Shown here: one piece after another, positions 28,782 through 38,448 of the stretch | Numbering within the stretch: position 1 is the stretch's first letter | Layout of the letters: the number at the start of each line of letters is the position of its first letter | NCBI GenBank assembly: GCA_049487715.1 | Contig: CP150573.1 | Span: 186,001-250,000 of the forward strand | DNA: 64,000 nt | Source: Pycnococcus provasolii | Taxonomy: Eukaryota > Chlorophyta > Pseudoscourfieldiophyceae > Pseudoscourfieldiales | Direction: 5' to 3' | Position numbers and translations under genes: made by a program | The notes under the pieces: model-generated | What the model was told of the DNA's origin: nothing | The model's input: only the letters and a program-made list of their open reading frames with translations | Database searches by the model: none

Positions 28782-29947
28782 AGCTGACTATGTGTGATAA
28801 CCCTGACCCTGTTGTATTTTATTTTTTTTGGGGTGTTTGGTGTGAGTTGGTGATGATTGTTTTTGAGGATGTTTTTGTTGTCCCTCCCACCCACGACCGA
28901 TACCCCGGAGCCTCCCCGTCTCTATGCCCATGCCCAATGCGTTCTGTCGTCTCCGCTTGCTTGCTAGAAGTGTGTTCAGGCCATCCGTGCGTGCGTGTCG
29001 CAGCAAGTTCTTCTTTTCTTCTTTCTTGCAAAAGAAGGAACTCGAGCCGACGCCGACGCACAAGCACGCACGCGTGATATGAGACGCGTCACTCATCGTA
29101 AGCAGAAGAGCGTTGTGTTGCAGAATCACGCAATAACGAGAAGGCTCACACCAAAAGGAGGTCGAAAGGAGAACAGATGCAAGCTCGCTCTGTGCAGCAA
29201 GCCCAAATCGACGACACTCTTATCAGCTTTGCAGACGCCAAGACAAATGTCCATGTGAGAACCATTCATGCATATGCCCATGACATCCATGACCATGCCT
29301 GCATGGACGACGAGACGACGAAGCATAAGACGACATGATCCTGGCAAAACGCATGAAACCCACAACCACAAGAACAAGCACAAGCACAAGCACAAGCACG
29401 TACCTCCACAGACACAGACACAGACACTCCGCAGCTGGATGCCAATGGCGTTGTTCTTCAAGGAACACCAGCGCCCAGGCGCCGCCCCGGGAAACCGGTA
29501 TCCCCATCATCCCCGTGAAGTGAACTCAAACTCGACGAAATTGGTTGGGGGTTTCAAAACAACAAAACCTGAAAAACAAACGGAACAAAAACGTTTAGGG
29601 GTTTCCCAATTCCCATTTAGGGGTTAGGGGTTTCCCGTTTAGGGGTTTCCAGGTTAGGGGTTTCCCATTTAGGGTTTAGGGGTTTCCCGTTTCCCAGGGC
29701 TTTTCCCGGTTAGGGGTTTCCCATTTAGGGGTTTCCCATTAGGGGTTTCCAGGTAGGGGTTTTCCCGGTTAGGGGTTTTCCGGTTAGGGTTTTACCCATT
29801 TAGGGGTTTCCCAGGTTAGGGTTTTTCCCCCAGAGAAAGAAGCTTCTCCCAATGGAAATCTCCCACCGGTTAACCGAAAGTTTCTTCTTCACGTTGTTGT
29901 TGTTTTGACTATTTCTATTTCACAAGAAGTCACAAATTATAACAACT
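28782..29947. other. divergent intergenic region between eL24 and a tandem AAA gene
   Basis: This 1.17-kb spacer holds the eL24 promoter, an ACAAGC hexamer series (about 29370-29398) and a telomere-like array at 29592-29830 next to the AAA gene. No gene is seen. Confidence 0.5.
29592..29830 (+). repeat. degenerate telomere-like array (TTTAGGGG/TTTCCC units)
   Basis: About 240 bp are made of alternating TTTAGGGG and TTTCCCATT/TTTCCCGG units, with more than ten GGTTAGGG or TTTAGGG cores. It is too degenerate for a functional telomere and ends about 120 bp before the AAA start. Confidence 0.9.
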
Positions 29948-31714
29948 ATGTCTCCTGTCTCTTTGTGTCCTACTCAGCATGTTGTATTGAAAGAGTTAGC
30001 TCGGTCAATCAAATACCACCCGTTCGTGTCGTTATCCTCTCCAGGGTCCTCGAATACTTCAGCATCCACAACTTCACTGCGAGGTGCGGGAATCACAACT
30101 TTGTTAAAAGCACTGTCTTCTTCATCATCATCATCATCCTCTGATTCGGATTCTTTGAGTTTTCTGTTTCTGTCGATTGACAAAGTTGCGTCGTCCATGT
30201 CGGCATCTGCGCAGACATCTTCGGGAGGTCAGCCTCCAAGTGCGGCTTTACCGCCGGAAGAGGCCGTTCTTAAGGCGGCGGTGGAATTCTTCAAGCAAGA
30301 ATCTCGTGATGACGGAAACAAACTCGGTCAAAAGAGAAAAGTCGTCATCATTGACGATATTGACCTGCTGGCGTCGCAGAACCACGAAATTTTACAGGAA
30401 GGCGAAGGGTTCATGGCGGCACGTAAAACGGCACCAGAACCTATACGACTCCTCAAGGCACTCCACGACCTCGCCACAGAAGCGCCACACGAACGAGCCG
30501 TTCTCTTCTACGCGTCGTCCGCGCAGTGCCTGCGATACGTCAGCAGGCCGCTCGTCGTCACCATGCCAAGACTTAACGTCGACGACTACAAACACCTTCT
30601 CAGCACATTCCTTGGCGCCGAACAAGCCTCTAACGTCGACGTCGACGAACTCTTCTTCCAGTTCCCTCAACTCGGACCCGCTGACCTACGAACGGCATGC
30701 GTGCCAGATCCATCATCTGATATTACACAATCGTGGGACACGAACGCCGTGCTGTCCCGCGTCAGGCACTTCATGCAGGGCATGGGAGGCGCGCTCTCCG
30801 TCGCGGACGTCGAGCCCGTCGAAGTTAGCACATTCCCGGGCATGCAGGAGGTGGTGGACAAACTCGAAGTGCACGTCGTCTCGCCGTTCCAGAACATGGT
30901 GAATGGCACGTCCGCCAAATTGGGCAACAAGGCGCCGGAACCGGCGCAGGGCGTCATCTTGTACGGACCGCCGGGAACGGGCAAAACAACCGTGTGCAGG
31001 TATCTCGCGCACAGGCTGAAGAGCAAGTTCTTCGTGTTCCGAGAGTCGTGCTTCGACGGCGGAGGTAGGTGGGAGCTGCACGACGTGTTCGCGCGCGCGG
31101 AGGCGGCGGCGCCGTCCGTGCTCTTCGTCGACGACGTCGACGTGCTCTTCCATCGCGGTAAGGTGGCATGGGGAGGACAGGGTGACCTGTTCCGCTTCAT
31201 GCTCACAAAATTGGATGGCATCGCGAGCCAGTCCATCAAAGATCAGGGCAAGTACGTCTGCGTGATTATGGCTTGCAACGACCTGCGGATCCTACCCGAG
31301 GCTCTCGTTCGATCGGGACGCATCGAGCTGTGGGTGAAGACGAAGCGACCCAACTCTAAGACGCGACAGAAGATTCTTCGCAAGTGGCTGAATGAGGAAG
31401 GCGGCGTGCTGGCGTTAACACAAGACTCTGCAATCAAGGAAGTGGCAGAGGAGACGGAGGAGTGGACGTGCGCGGACATGAGGCGCGTCGTGAAGGATGC
31501 ACGCAACATCCTTGCGTTCGAGGAGGCGAAGGCTGATCGCGCCCTGACGAACGGCGACGTTTCCATGGCAGGAAATGAGCCCGCGAGCAAGTCCCCGAAG
31601 TATGCATCCGACGCGGATCGTGCGAACGCGCTGCTGAAAAAAGCTCACACGGCACTGAAGGATATGGTGGAGGAGGTCGACTTCTGGAAGGATGCACGCA
31701 TGGCGTACACGTAA
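29948..31714 (+). CDS. tandem AAA-type ATPase, first module atypical
   Basis: The product is 588 aa. The second module is a complete AAA domain: FPGMQEVVDKL, Walker A GPPGTGKTT, Walker B SVLFVDDVDVLF and a sensor/arginine-finger region ending LVRSGRIELWV. The first module has a Walker B-like stretch (KVVIIDDIDLL), but its nearest P-loop is a non-canonical RGAGITTLL with no Lys, so it is probably structural. The layout (degenerate first ring, active second ring, short N-terminus) recalls Cdc48/PEX-type double-ring ATPases, but I cannot assign it to a named member. The acidic C-terminus ends VDFWKDARMAYT. The ATG at 29948 is chosen as the first in frame after the telomere-like array. Confidence 0.78.
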   Translation: MSPVSLCPTQHVVLKELARSIKYHPFVSLSSPGSSNTSASTTSLRGAGITTLLKALSSSSSSSSSDSDSLSFLFLSIDKVASSMSASAQTSSGGQPPSAALPPEEAVLKAAVEFFKQESRDDGNKLGQKRKVVIIDDIDLLASQNHEILQEGEGFMAARKTAPEPIRLLKALHDLATEAPHERAVLFYASSAQCLRYVSRPLVVTMPRLNVDDYKHLLSTFLGAEQASNVDVDELFFQFPQLGPADLRTACVPDPSSDITQSWDTNAVLSRVRHFMQGMGGALSVADVEPVEVSTFPGMQEVVDKLEVHVVSPFQNMVNGTSAKLGNKAPEPAQGVILYGPPGTGKTTVCRYLAHRLKSKFFVFRESCFDGGGRWELHDVFARAEAAAPSVLFVDDVDVLFHRGKVAWGGQGDLFRFMLTKLDGIASQSIKDQGKYVCVIMACNDLRILPEALVRSGRIELWVKTKRPNSKTRQKILRKWLNEEGGVLALTQDSAIKEVAEETEEWTCADMRRVVKDARNILAFEEAKADRALTNGDVSMAGNEPASKSPKYASDADRANALLKKAHTALKDMVEEVDFWKDARMAYT

Positions 31715-31765
31715 TTCGTAATTCAATAATTAGTAAATAAAACACTTTACACAACTTGGTCATTT

Positions 31766-32887
31766 TTACTCTGCAGTAAATTCAAAGCCGCCGCCACCAC
31801 CTTGACTTTGATCATCGCCGCTCTCCTTAATTTGATTTTCCCACAAACTGAGATGTTGGCTGCGTTCAACGGGTTGCGGCCAGTTAAAGGGCGGCTTGGT
31901 GACGTCGATCGGACGCGATGCGCCTCCCTGCGGATTGGCACCGAACCCGCGCGCCCATTCAGCAACCTGAGGTCTGCCACGCGGCGCAAAGTTGTTGCTA
32001 AGGATGATGTAGTCGATGTTTGATTGGCGCAAGTTGTCGAGGACAGCCCGTATGGAGCGCCTCGGCAGGTGGTTAATGACGTCGCGGCAAATGACGACGT
32101 CTGCGGTTGGGAGACGCATCGACGATATGTCACGCACCTCGAACTTCAAAGTGACGCGATTGCCAGCCCTCTGCGTGAACGATTGCCTTTGATTCGCACG
32201 GATGATCTGCGGCACGATGTCGAAGCCGGTGTAGTACACGTGCGTGAATGATTCGCTAATCGCACGCAGAGTCTCAGGCATCCATGCCATGTCACCGCAC
32301 GGCGCGTCGACGATCGTGAGCGTGTTCCGTCGACCCTTGAACTTCTTGTTTATGACGTCGACGATGAACGGCTTATCCCGCAGAACCTCCTCGCTCCTTG
32401 GGTTGCTTCCATGTCCTGATCGCGAAACGCCGTCATCCCAGAGGTTGAGCGTGTACACGTCCTCGAATCTCCTCTGAAGCTCCGTATTCATCTCTCCTGA
32501 TACGCCGCCGTGACTTCCTCTGGCGTGCGTGCGTTTGAGCCCGACAACAACATCTTGTTCGCGACGGCGTGTCGTGCTGTTTTGTCGGAACACGGAAGCA
32601 CGCAGTCTTCGAACGTGACGTCGTGATTGCCAGTATGTCGTTGTCGCGCGTTCGTATTTGCTGTTGGTCGCAATGATTGAGATTTGTTGTATGACTGTCA
32701 CCAAGAATAAACCAAGCGCAGCGATGAGCAAGGCGTCTTTGAGAAAGCACCATCGCACAAGCCGAAGCACGCATGAACGATGAGATTGAGCTGAACCACC
32801 ACCACGAGAGACAGAGCTGCCGCCTCCACCAGGATGATGACGATGGTGATGGTGGTGGGACTGACGAGGTGGGAGCGAAGGCGCCAT
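31766..32887 (-). CDS. type II membrane SAM-dependent methyltransferase
   Basis: The product is 373 aa. A His/Gly-rich cytosolic tail is followed by one hydrophobic anchor (LIAALGLFLVTVIQQISII, about residues 53-72), then a lumenal class I methyltransferase fold. Motifs are TLTIVDAPCGDMAW (motif I, SAM loop), YYTGFDIVPQIIRANQ (acidic ribose contact), DVVICRDVINHLP (post II) and YIILSNNFAP. The topology suggests a Golgi or ER enzyme that methylates glycans or another secretory substrate. The neighbouring GT29 and GT23-like genes fit that idea but do not prove it. The 3' end meets the AAA gene 51 bp away. Confidence 0.78.
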   Translation of the reverse strand: MAPSLPPRQSHHHHHRHHPGGGGSSVSRGGGSAQSHRSCVLRLVRWCFLKDALLIAALGLFLVTVIQQISIIATNSKYERATTTYWQSRRHVRRLRASVFRQNSTTRRREQDVVVGLKRTHARGSHGGVSGEMNTELQRRFEDVYTLNLWDDGVSRSGHGSNPRSEEVLRDKPFIVDVINKKFKGRRNTLTIVDAPCGDMAWMPETLRAISESFTHVYYTGFDIVPQIIRANQRQSFTQRAGNRVTLKFEVRDISSMRLPTADVVICRDVINHLPRRSIRAVLDNLRQSNIDYIILSNNFAPRGRPQVAEWARGFGANPQGGASRPIDVTKPPFNWPQPVERSQHLSLWENQIKESGDDQSQGGGGGFEFTAE

Positions 32888-33172
32888 GGATCAACTACTA
32901 AATGTTAGACTATAAATGGACTTGCAAACGGGTGACTCAAAATTCAAATAGTCGAAGAAAGAAAATAACAACGGACAGATTTCCGAAGAGTAACGGTCGA
33001 AAGAGGGTTCCAAAATCCCCTTGAAAAATCAGAAATCAGAAATCAGAAATCAGGGGGAGGGAGGGAGAGTTCGAAATGGAAATGACAGACGAGTTCGTTC
33101 TTATTACCGACCGGCACCTAGCTAGCCCAGAAAGATCCCTAACCCTTACTACAGAAGCACGTACATGTGCCG

Positions 33173-34363
33173 TTACTTCTTCCTCTCCCACGGCAACCTG
33201 ATGCCGACACCAAAGCAAGAGTCGTGCTCCTTGACCACATCCGAGAGACCCGTTGAGCTGCGTTTGAAACTCGGCGATGCAAGCAAGAAAGAGCGACATG
33301 GTGGCGCGTTCGGCTCATCGTGTTTTCGGTCGTCATCTTCCTCCGCCGAGTTGCAAGCGTCGTGTGAGGCGGCCGCGCCTCTCAAAGCGAGCGGGGTAGA
33401 CGCAGTTGGTGGAGGCGCGGCGGCTGGTGTTAAGGAGGATGCGTAGTGATGCTCAAGTACGTTGCGAAAGTAGTACCGGTTAGCGACCGCACAAGACAAG
33501 ATCAAGAGTGTCGGAATCAAGGAAATGGCACATGCCCCGTTCATTGCAACAAACGTAAAGCCGTGCGTGCAAGACGGCGCAGGCAAGAATCTGCCTGAGC
33601 TTCCCCAGAGGATGCTATCACAAAGTCCTTCTTGCTGGGCGTCTAGTCGATCAACATCTTGTTTGTACGTATCTGGAAATCTCGCTTCCACTGTGACAGA
33701 AACTAGCACATATGTCGCAGCAAAGCCGTACATGGTGAATAAAGTTTGAGCCAGGACAAGCCAACGCACATACTTCCAAAACGCTTTCATGAGAATGTGT
33801 TGAGCCCCCGTGTTCACTTCACTTCTCGGAACGAGAGAACTGGACGCCACTATATAGCACAATACGATACTTAAAAAGCTTGCGCTAAGAGAAGCTGAGG
33901 CAACAACAAAGAAGTACACGATTCGACTCGAGAAGAGACCTCGATAAGTCAAGTAGTTATCCCGACCGTCAGGAGAATACATATCCTTATTGTTGTCAAG
34001 TTTTGCAAACGAATCACCATACCCGTTCTGTTCATTTCCATACCGCTCGTTGATTTCTAGTAGTTCGTCATACTCGAACGCCATTGGAACTTGAAAGACG
34101 ACGGTGAGAAGCAGGGCGTCAACAAGCGCGAGCAAGTTCCATGCCTTCTCCACGCCATCCCATGAGGGTATTTCGTCGAACCCGAGCATATCCACGAAGA
34201 GGTTAATCACCGGAAACCACTCGAACCACCGCAGCGGCTTTCGTTCGTCGTCAGTGGTAGCATCACCGCCACGAGCAATGCACATGCGCAGCTTTTGGGC
34301 CAAGTTGTTCGTCACCGGCACTGACCTTGGTGAAGCGCCCTCCTCCTCCTCCGCCAGTGTCAT
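33173..34363 (-). CDS. unrecognised four-transmembrane protein
   Basis: The product is 396 aa. I do not recognise the family. After an acidic N-terminus there are four hydrophobic helices: LLALVDALLLTVVFQVPM, YFFVVASASLSASFLSIVL, WLVLAQTLFTMYGFAATYV and ISLIPTLLILSCAVANRY. A soluble loop with ELLEINERYGNEQN lies between the first and second. The C-terminal 90 residues are Ala/Ser-rich, then basic (PWERKK). It could be a channel subunit or an organelle membrane protein; nothing decides this. Confidence 0.6.
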   Translation of the reverse strand: MTLAEEEEGASPRSVPVTNNLAQKLRMCIARGGDATTDDERKPLRWFEWFPVINLFVDMLGFDEIPSWDGVEKAWNLLALVDALLLTVVFQVPMAFEYDELLEINERYGNEQNGYGDSFAKLDNNKDMYSPDGRDNYLTYRGLFSSRIVYFFVVASASLSASFLSIVLCYIVASSSLVPRSEVNTGAQHILMKAFWKYVRWLVLAQTLFTMYGFAATYVLVSVTVEARFPDTYKQDVDRLDAQQEGLCDSILWGSSGRFLPAPSCTHGFTFVAMNGACAISLIPTLLILSCAVANRYYFRNVLEHHYASSLTPAAAPPPTASTPLALRGAAASHDACNSAEEDDDRKHDEPNAPPCRSFLLASPSFKRSSTGLSDVVKEHDSCFGVGIRLPWERKK

Positions 34364-34892
34364 GTTTGTCTCCCTTCAAGATTCTTGTTTGTGCCCGGAC
34401 GTCGGACGTCGATCGATGGTGGAGACCAAAAAAAGGATGGGCTTGCCGACGAAGGCACCACGACGAAGGAGAGCAAGCCAGATGAGGCGGAGAGGTGCAA
34501 AGCTCATACCATTAGACTATGGATACCACACTGGTCACGACCACAGGAGACGGGTCCCCCAGGATAGACCTTCTCCTACCACTACCAAACAGTACAGTAA
34601 TTGACCAGGTCGTTCCACGGTGAAATAAAACTGGACCGGCAATAAAATATAAATTATAAATGCCTTGCACCACAATTGAATGGCACCTTGGAACATTTCA
34701 CCTCCTTCTGTCCTTGGAACACCTCCATATGGCACCTCCATCTTGCCGAATCCCTTCCCTTGAATAGTCTACTGTACGGGTAGTTATCAATCAGGGCAAG
34801 GAAGGAATCACGTGATCACTTGCTATCCCTCCAACAACTTGCGAGACGTCGGCCATAATACACCTCCTCCTGCCGCTCCTGTCGCTCCTGCC
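34364..34892. other. divergent intergenic region
   Basis: This 529-bp spacer lies between the 4-TM gene and the DHHC gene. No telomere-like units are seen. The frame before the DHHC ATG is open but begins with a non-ATG codon. Nothing else stands out. Confidence 0.4.
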
Positions 34893-35972
34893 ATGCCGCG
34901 CGCTCCTGCTCCTGGGATGTTGCGGGTGGTGAACATCCCGTCATGTAGCTGCTCCTGGGCCACTCCCTCTCGGATGGGTGCAGGTATTACAGGGAGGCCT
35001 TTTCAATCCTCCGTGCTCTCGCACACAGTCACGAACGGACCCGTAGAACGTGTCATCAGGCCGTGGCAAGGCGCCAACAGAGGGCCGCACATCATCACCG
35101 CCATCGTCCTCTTCTTCGTCGCCACGTCGCCTGTCGCATTTTACGAAATAGGATACGCAAGCGCGCTCGCCATCGCCTTTTACGTGCTTGCAACGTCCGC
35201 CGTCGCGAACCTATGGACGTGCCGATCTGTTGACCCGGGAGCCATCGATCCGAAGGAGGAACAGGACGATGTCGTCGCAGCACTGTGGCGAGGCGAGTGC
35301 GTGCTACCCCAGAAATACCACGGATACACGAAAGATTACACAGGCCAGTTCTGTCGCGCGGATGCCGCGCTAGGTTCCGTGCCCAGACCACTGCACGTGC
35401 AAGGCGTACACGCACGGTACTGTGCCACGTGCCATATCTGGAGACCTGTCGGCACGAGCCACTGCTCCCTCTGCGGCTACTGCATGCGACGCTTCGACCA
35501 CCACTGCGGTGTCATCGGCGCGTGCGTTGCTTTGCACAACCACCGCTTCTTCGCCTCCTTTCTTGTTAGCGCCGGCCTTGGAGCCATGACATATGCCGCG
35601 GGGTGCGGAATCAACCTGGCAAGGACAGGCTGGCCAACCGCGCAAGACTCGTGGAACGCGATTGGCATCACTAGCATAGTACTCTGCGCAATTGGTGTCT
35701 ACGCTAGCACCGTCATCTTCTTCGGGTGTGCGCACTGCTATCTCACCATCGCCGGATCGACGACCAAGGCACATCTCACCTCCAACACGCGAAATCTGTC
35801 GAAGAGCATCTCTTGGCTCACCCGCTTGTTCGAACTGTGGTGTGCACCCATTCGCCCAAAGACGTCCGTACCCCCGCCAAACTTAAGTCCAGAGCCTACT
35901 ATGCCAAGGGCGACGACCGCGTACGCGTACGTTCCGCCACCGGCTGAGGTTCCAGCTGACTCGCCCGTGTAA
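34893..35972 (+). CDS. DHHC-type protein S-acyltransferase
   Basis: The product is 359 aa from the ATG at 34893. It has two N-terminal hydrophobic helices (ITAIVLFFVATSPVAFY and LAIAFYVLATSAVANLW), then the Cys-rich domain YCATCHIWRPVGTSHCSLCG and the DHHC motif in RRFDHHCGVIGACVA, and two more helices. The enzyme would attach palmitate to Cys residues of membrane-associated proteins, usually in the Golgi or plasma membrane. The usual DHHC-PW is DHHC-GV here, a variant found in some families. Two proteins in this window begin MGCGAS and would be natural substrates of such an enzyme; a direct link is only inference. It ends 49 bp from the convergent MutS gene. Confidence 0.92.
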   Translation: MPRAPAPGMLRVVNIPSCSCSWATPSRMGAGITGRPFQSSVLSHTVTNGPVERVIRPWQGANRGPHIITAIVLFFVATSPVAFYEIGYASALAIAFYVLATSAVANLWTCRSVDPGAIDPKEEQDDVVAALWRGECVLPQKYHGYTKDYTGQFCRADAALGSVPRPLHVQGVHARYCATCHIWRPVGTSHCSLCGYCMRRFDHHCGVIGACVALHNHRFFASFLVSAGLGAMTYAAGCGINLARTGWPTAQDSWNAIGITSIVLCAIGVYASTVIFFGCAHCYLTIAGSTTKAHLTSNTRNLSKSISWLTRLFELWCAPIRPKTSVPPPNLSPEPTMPRATTAYAYVPPPAEVPADSPV

Positions 35973-36021
35973 AACCAACTAAAGCATTGTATTTTTAAAA
36001 ATCTCAGAAAAATTCCTCTCG

Positions 36022-37919
36022 TTACATCGCAGCACCCGCAGCCTCCAAGCTCGCTCGTGCACGCGCCACCACGGCGCTGGGAACGCCTGCAAGGCGCGCG
36101 ACGTTGACTCCATAGCTCGAAGGGCAGAGCCCCTCCACGAGCTTGTACAAAAATGTAATTTGCTCCTCACCATCCGCGCCGTCCGCGACACGGCAAGCCA
36201 TGTGACGTGTGCCAATTTCATTCATCTCGCCGAGCTCGCTGGCAGCATCGTGGAAGTGCGTCGAAAAGAGGCAGCGGGCGCGCACGCGCGTCGCCAAGTA
36301 CCTGGCAACCGCGAACGCCACCGCGCTTCCATCGGCGGTGCTCGTTCCACGCCCAAGCTCGTCGAGCGCAACGAGCGAGCGAGACGTCGCGCGGCGCAGA
36401 ACCGAAGACGTCTCCTGCAGCTCCACCATGAACGTGCTCTGCCCACTCACGAGGTTGTCTCGCGCGCCCATGCGAACGAGAATGTGGTCCACTGCCGTGA
36501 GGCGCAGGCGAGAGCATGGAACGGCGCATCCAATCTGCGCGTACAGCACGCAGAGGCACACGCTCCTCAGAAGTGTGGACTTGCCTCCCATATTCGGGCC
36601 GGTGAGCAGAAGGAAGCGAGGCTGTGCAAGGTCGACGCTGTTCGGAACGTGTCCCGCGCCGCAGCACGGGTGCCTCATCGACGTCGACTGGAACACTGCA
36701 GCATCCTCCTCGCCGCTCTTTTCTCCGTCAGCAAAATCGGGAACGCACACAGGGCCGTCCATTGCCATGGCGTCACTCGCCTTTGCGAGCGCACTGAGCG
36801 CGTCGAGCTGCGCACAGGCGTCGCAGGCAGCCTCCCACACATTTTGGAAGCTCGCAAACACGGAGACGAGCTCATTGAGCACCGCCTTCTTCACCTCCTC
36901 ATTTTGGGATTCCGAGGCTTCGTGGCGGCGCAGCAGCTCGATGATGGCATCGTTGTAGAATCGACTAACCTTCTGCGTCTGCGTCGTCTTCGTCCACGAA
37001 GATGGAACCTTTTTCACAAATTCCACGGGAACCTCGAGCTGGTGAGAGTCCTTGTTGATTGACGCGAATCGAACGGGAACGTTTTTGCCTAGCACAGCGC
37101 GCGCATTCGCGAGCTCCTCCTGCAGCAGAGCCTCCACTTCCGCCGACTCGGCATTCGCCGATTCGCGCAGCGCGCGCAGCCTGCGGGCGTCGACACCCTT
37201 TGCAGCCGCGGCCGCTTCGCCGCCTTCCTGCAGGATGTCGGGATGGAGCGTGACGTGACCGTCCGACTCCGCCCGACTCCAATCGAACAGAGTGTGCATC
37301 GCCTCCAACGCGTCAGCAAGCGTAGCGCCGAACGCCTGGACGCACTCTGACAGCGGAAGCGGAAGCGCGTCGAGGCCCTCGCCGCCGCTCGCACACATTC
37401 CCTGCAGCAGCTCGCCCACAGCCCTGGTCGCCTCGAGGGCACGCAGCGTCGCGACGAGCTGGCATGTCCTCTTCTTCATCATATCCTCGTACAGCACGAC
37501 GTGGCCGGCATCGCGTCCCGCGCCCGAGCCAATGCTGAGAGCTCGGCTCACCATACGCCGCAGCTCTCCAGAGTCGCGCAGAACGGCGTAAGAGAGCGCG
37601 CATTGGACGACGACCCTCCACTGTCGCGGCGAAGCAGGCTGACGGCGGCGTGGCGCTCTCGCGCGTCGGCGGCCCGCGCGAGAGGACGGCACAGCCACGA
37701 GCGCAGGAGCACCTTGCCCTGGCTTGTTGCACACTCGCGACTCAGCTTTGCGAACGTCGTGCCTGTCAGCCCACCATCCTCGTTCTCGAGCACCTCGAGC
37801 GCCCCGAGCGCGGCGGCGTCGAGCGAGAATGTCGGCGCACAGCTCGTCGGTGACACCGCGGCACCGTTGGAGGCATTCGAAGCTGCAGCGGCGGCGGAAG
37901 CAGCCGCAGCCGCGAGCAT
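36022..37919 (-). CDS. MSH6-like MutS homologue lacking the mismatch-recognition domain; frame change inside
   Basis: The C-terminal ATPase is complete: LLTGPNMGGKSTLLRS (Walker A), SGQSTFMVELQETSSVL, LVALDELGRGTSTADG (Walker B) and LFSTHFHD. The end ITFLYKLVEGLCPSSYG is closest to MSH6/MSH7. Upstream, domain III (FSLDAAALGALEVLENED, LLRSWLCRPLARA) lies in another frame, starting at ATG 37919. The two parts join only through a one-base frame change near 37615-37640, just after AVSLLRR. No domain I with the Phe-x-Glu mismatch wedge and no connector domain is found; only about 530 bp remain before the next gene. It is either a truncated or decaying copy, a protein with a non-repair role, or a gene affected by assembly error. 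The frame used for the ATPase half is open to 38199, but that upstream part is not MutS-like. Confidence 0.75.
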
Positions 37920-38448
37920 TGCAGACTGATTGGGCGTGTCTCGTGAAGCCAGCTGGCGGTGTGGACGCCAGCACGATCCCGTTCACGGCATCTGTGTGCG
38001 GCTTGTAGTCGCCGGCATCGCGTCTCGCAATCTGCCTAACGTGCATATTCCCATCGTGCAAGTGGGGAGCACTGTATCTTGCGTGAGACGTCGGCGCGCT
38101 ATCCGCAACGACAACGCCGAAGAGCACGTGAGCAACGAGCGCAGCGAGTGAGCTCAGAGTCGGCACGCCCATATGACCCATGTGACCACGTCGTCGCATG
38201 TCAGGCGGAATGATTATAGTTTGGTAATTGTGAGGCGGAATGGCGCGAGCTGCTTCGAGGGGAGCAGGAGGAGAGGGCGAACTTCTTGACCACGCTCATC
38301 ATGAACGTGAAGAGGAACGTGAAATTACATTCATTTTTTACCAACCTGCAAGTCGTGTGTGCAAGTCGTATCGTATCGTGAACTTCCCGTTCCCGCCTTG
38401 TCCGTGCGCTCGCGCCACTTTACTCGCACATCGTCACAGTCGTCCATC

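Noticed and set aside
29592-29830. True chromosome end
   Set aside because: The units are degenerate, mixed with TTTCCC, and genes continue on both sides.
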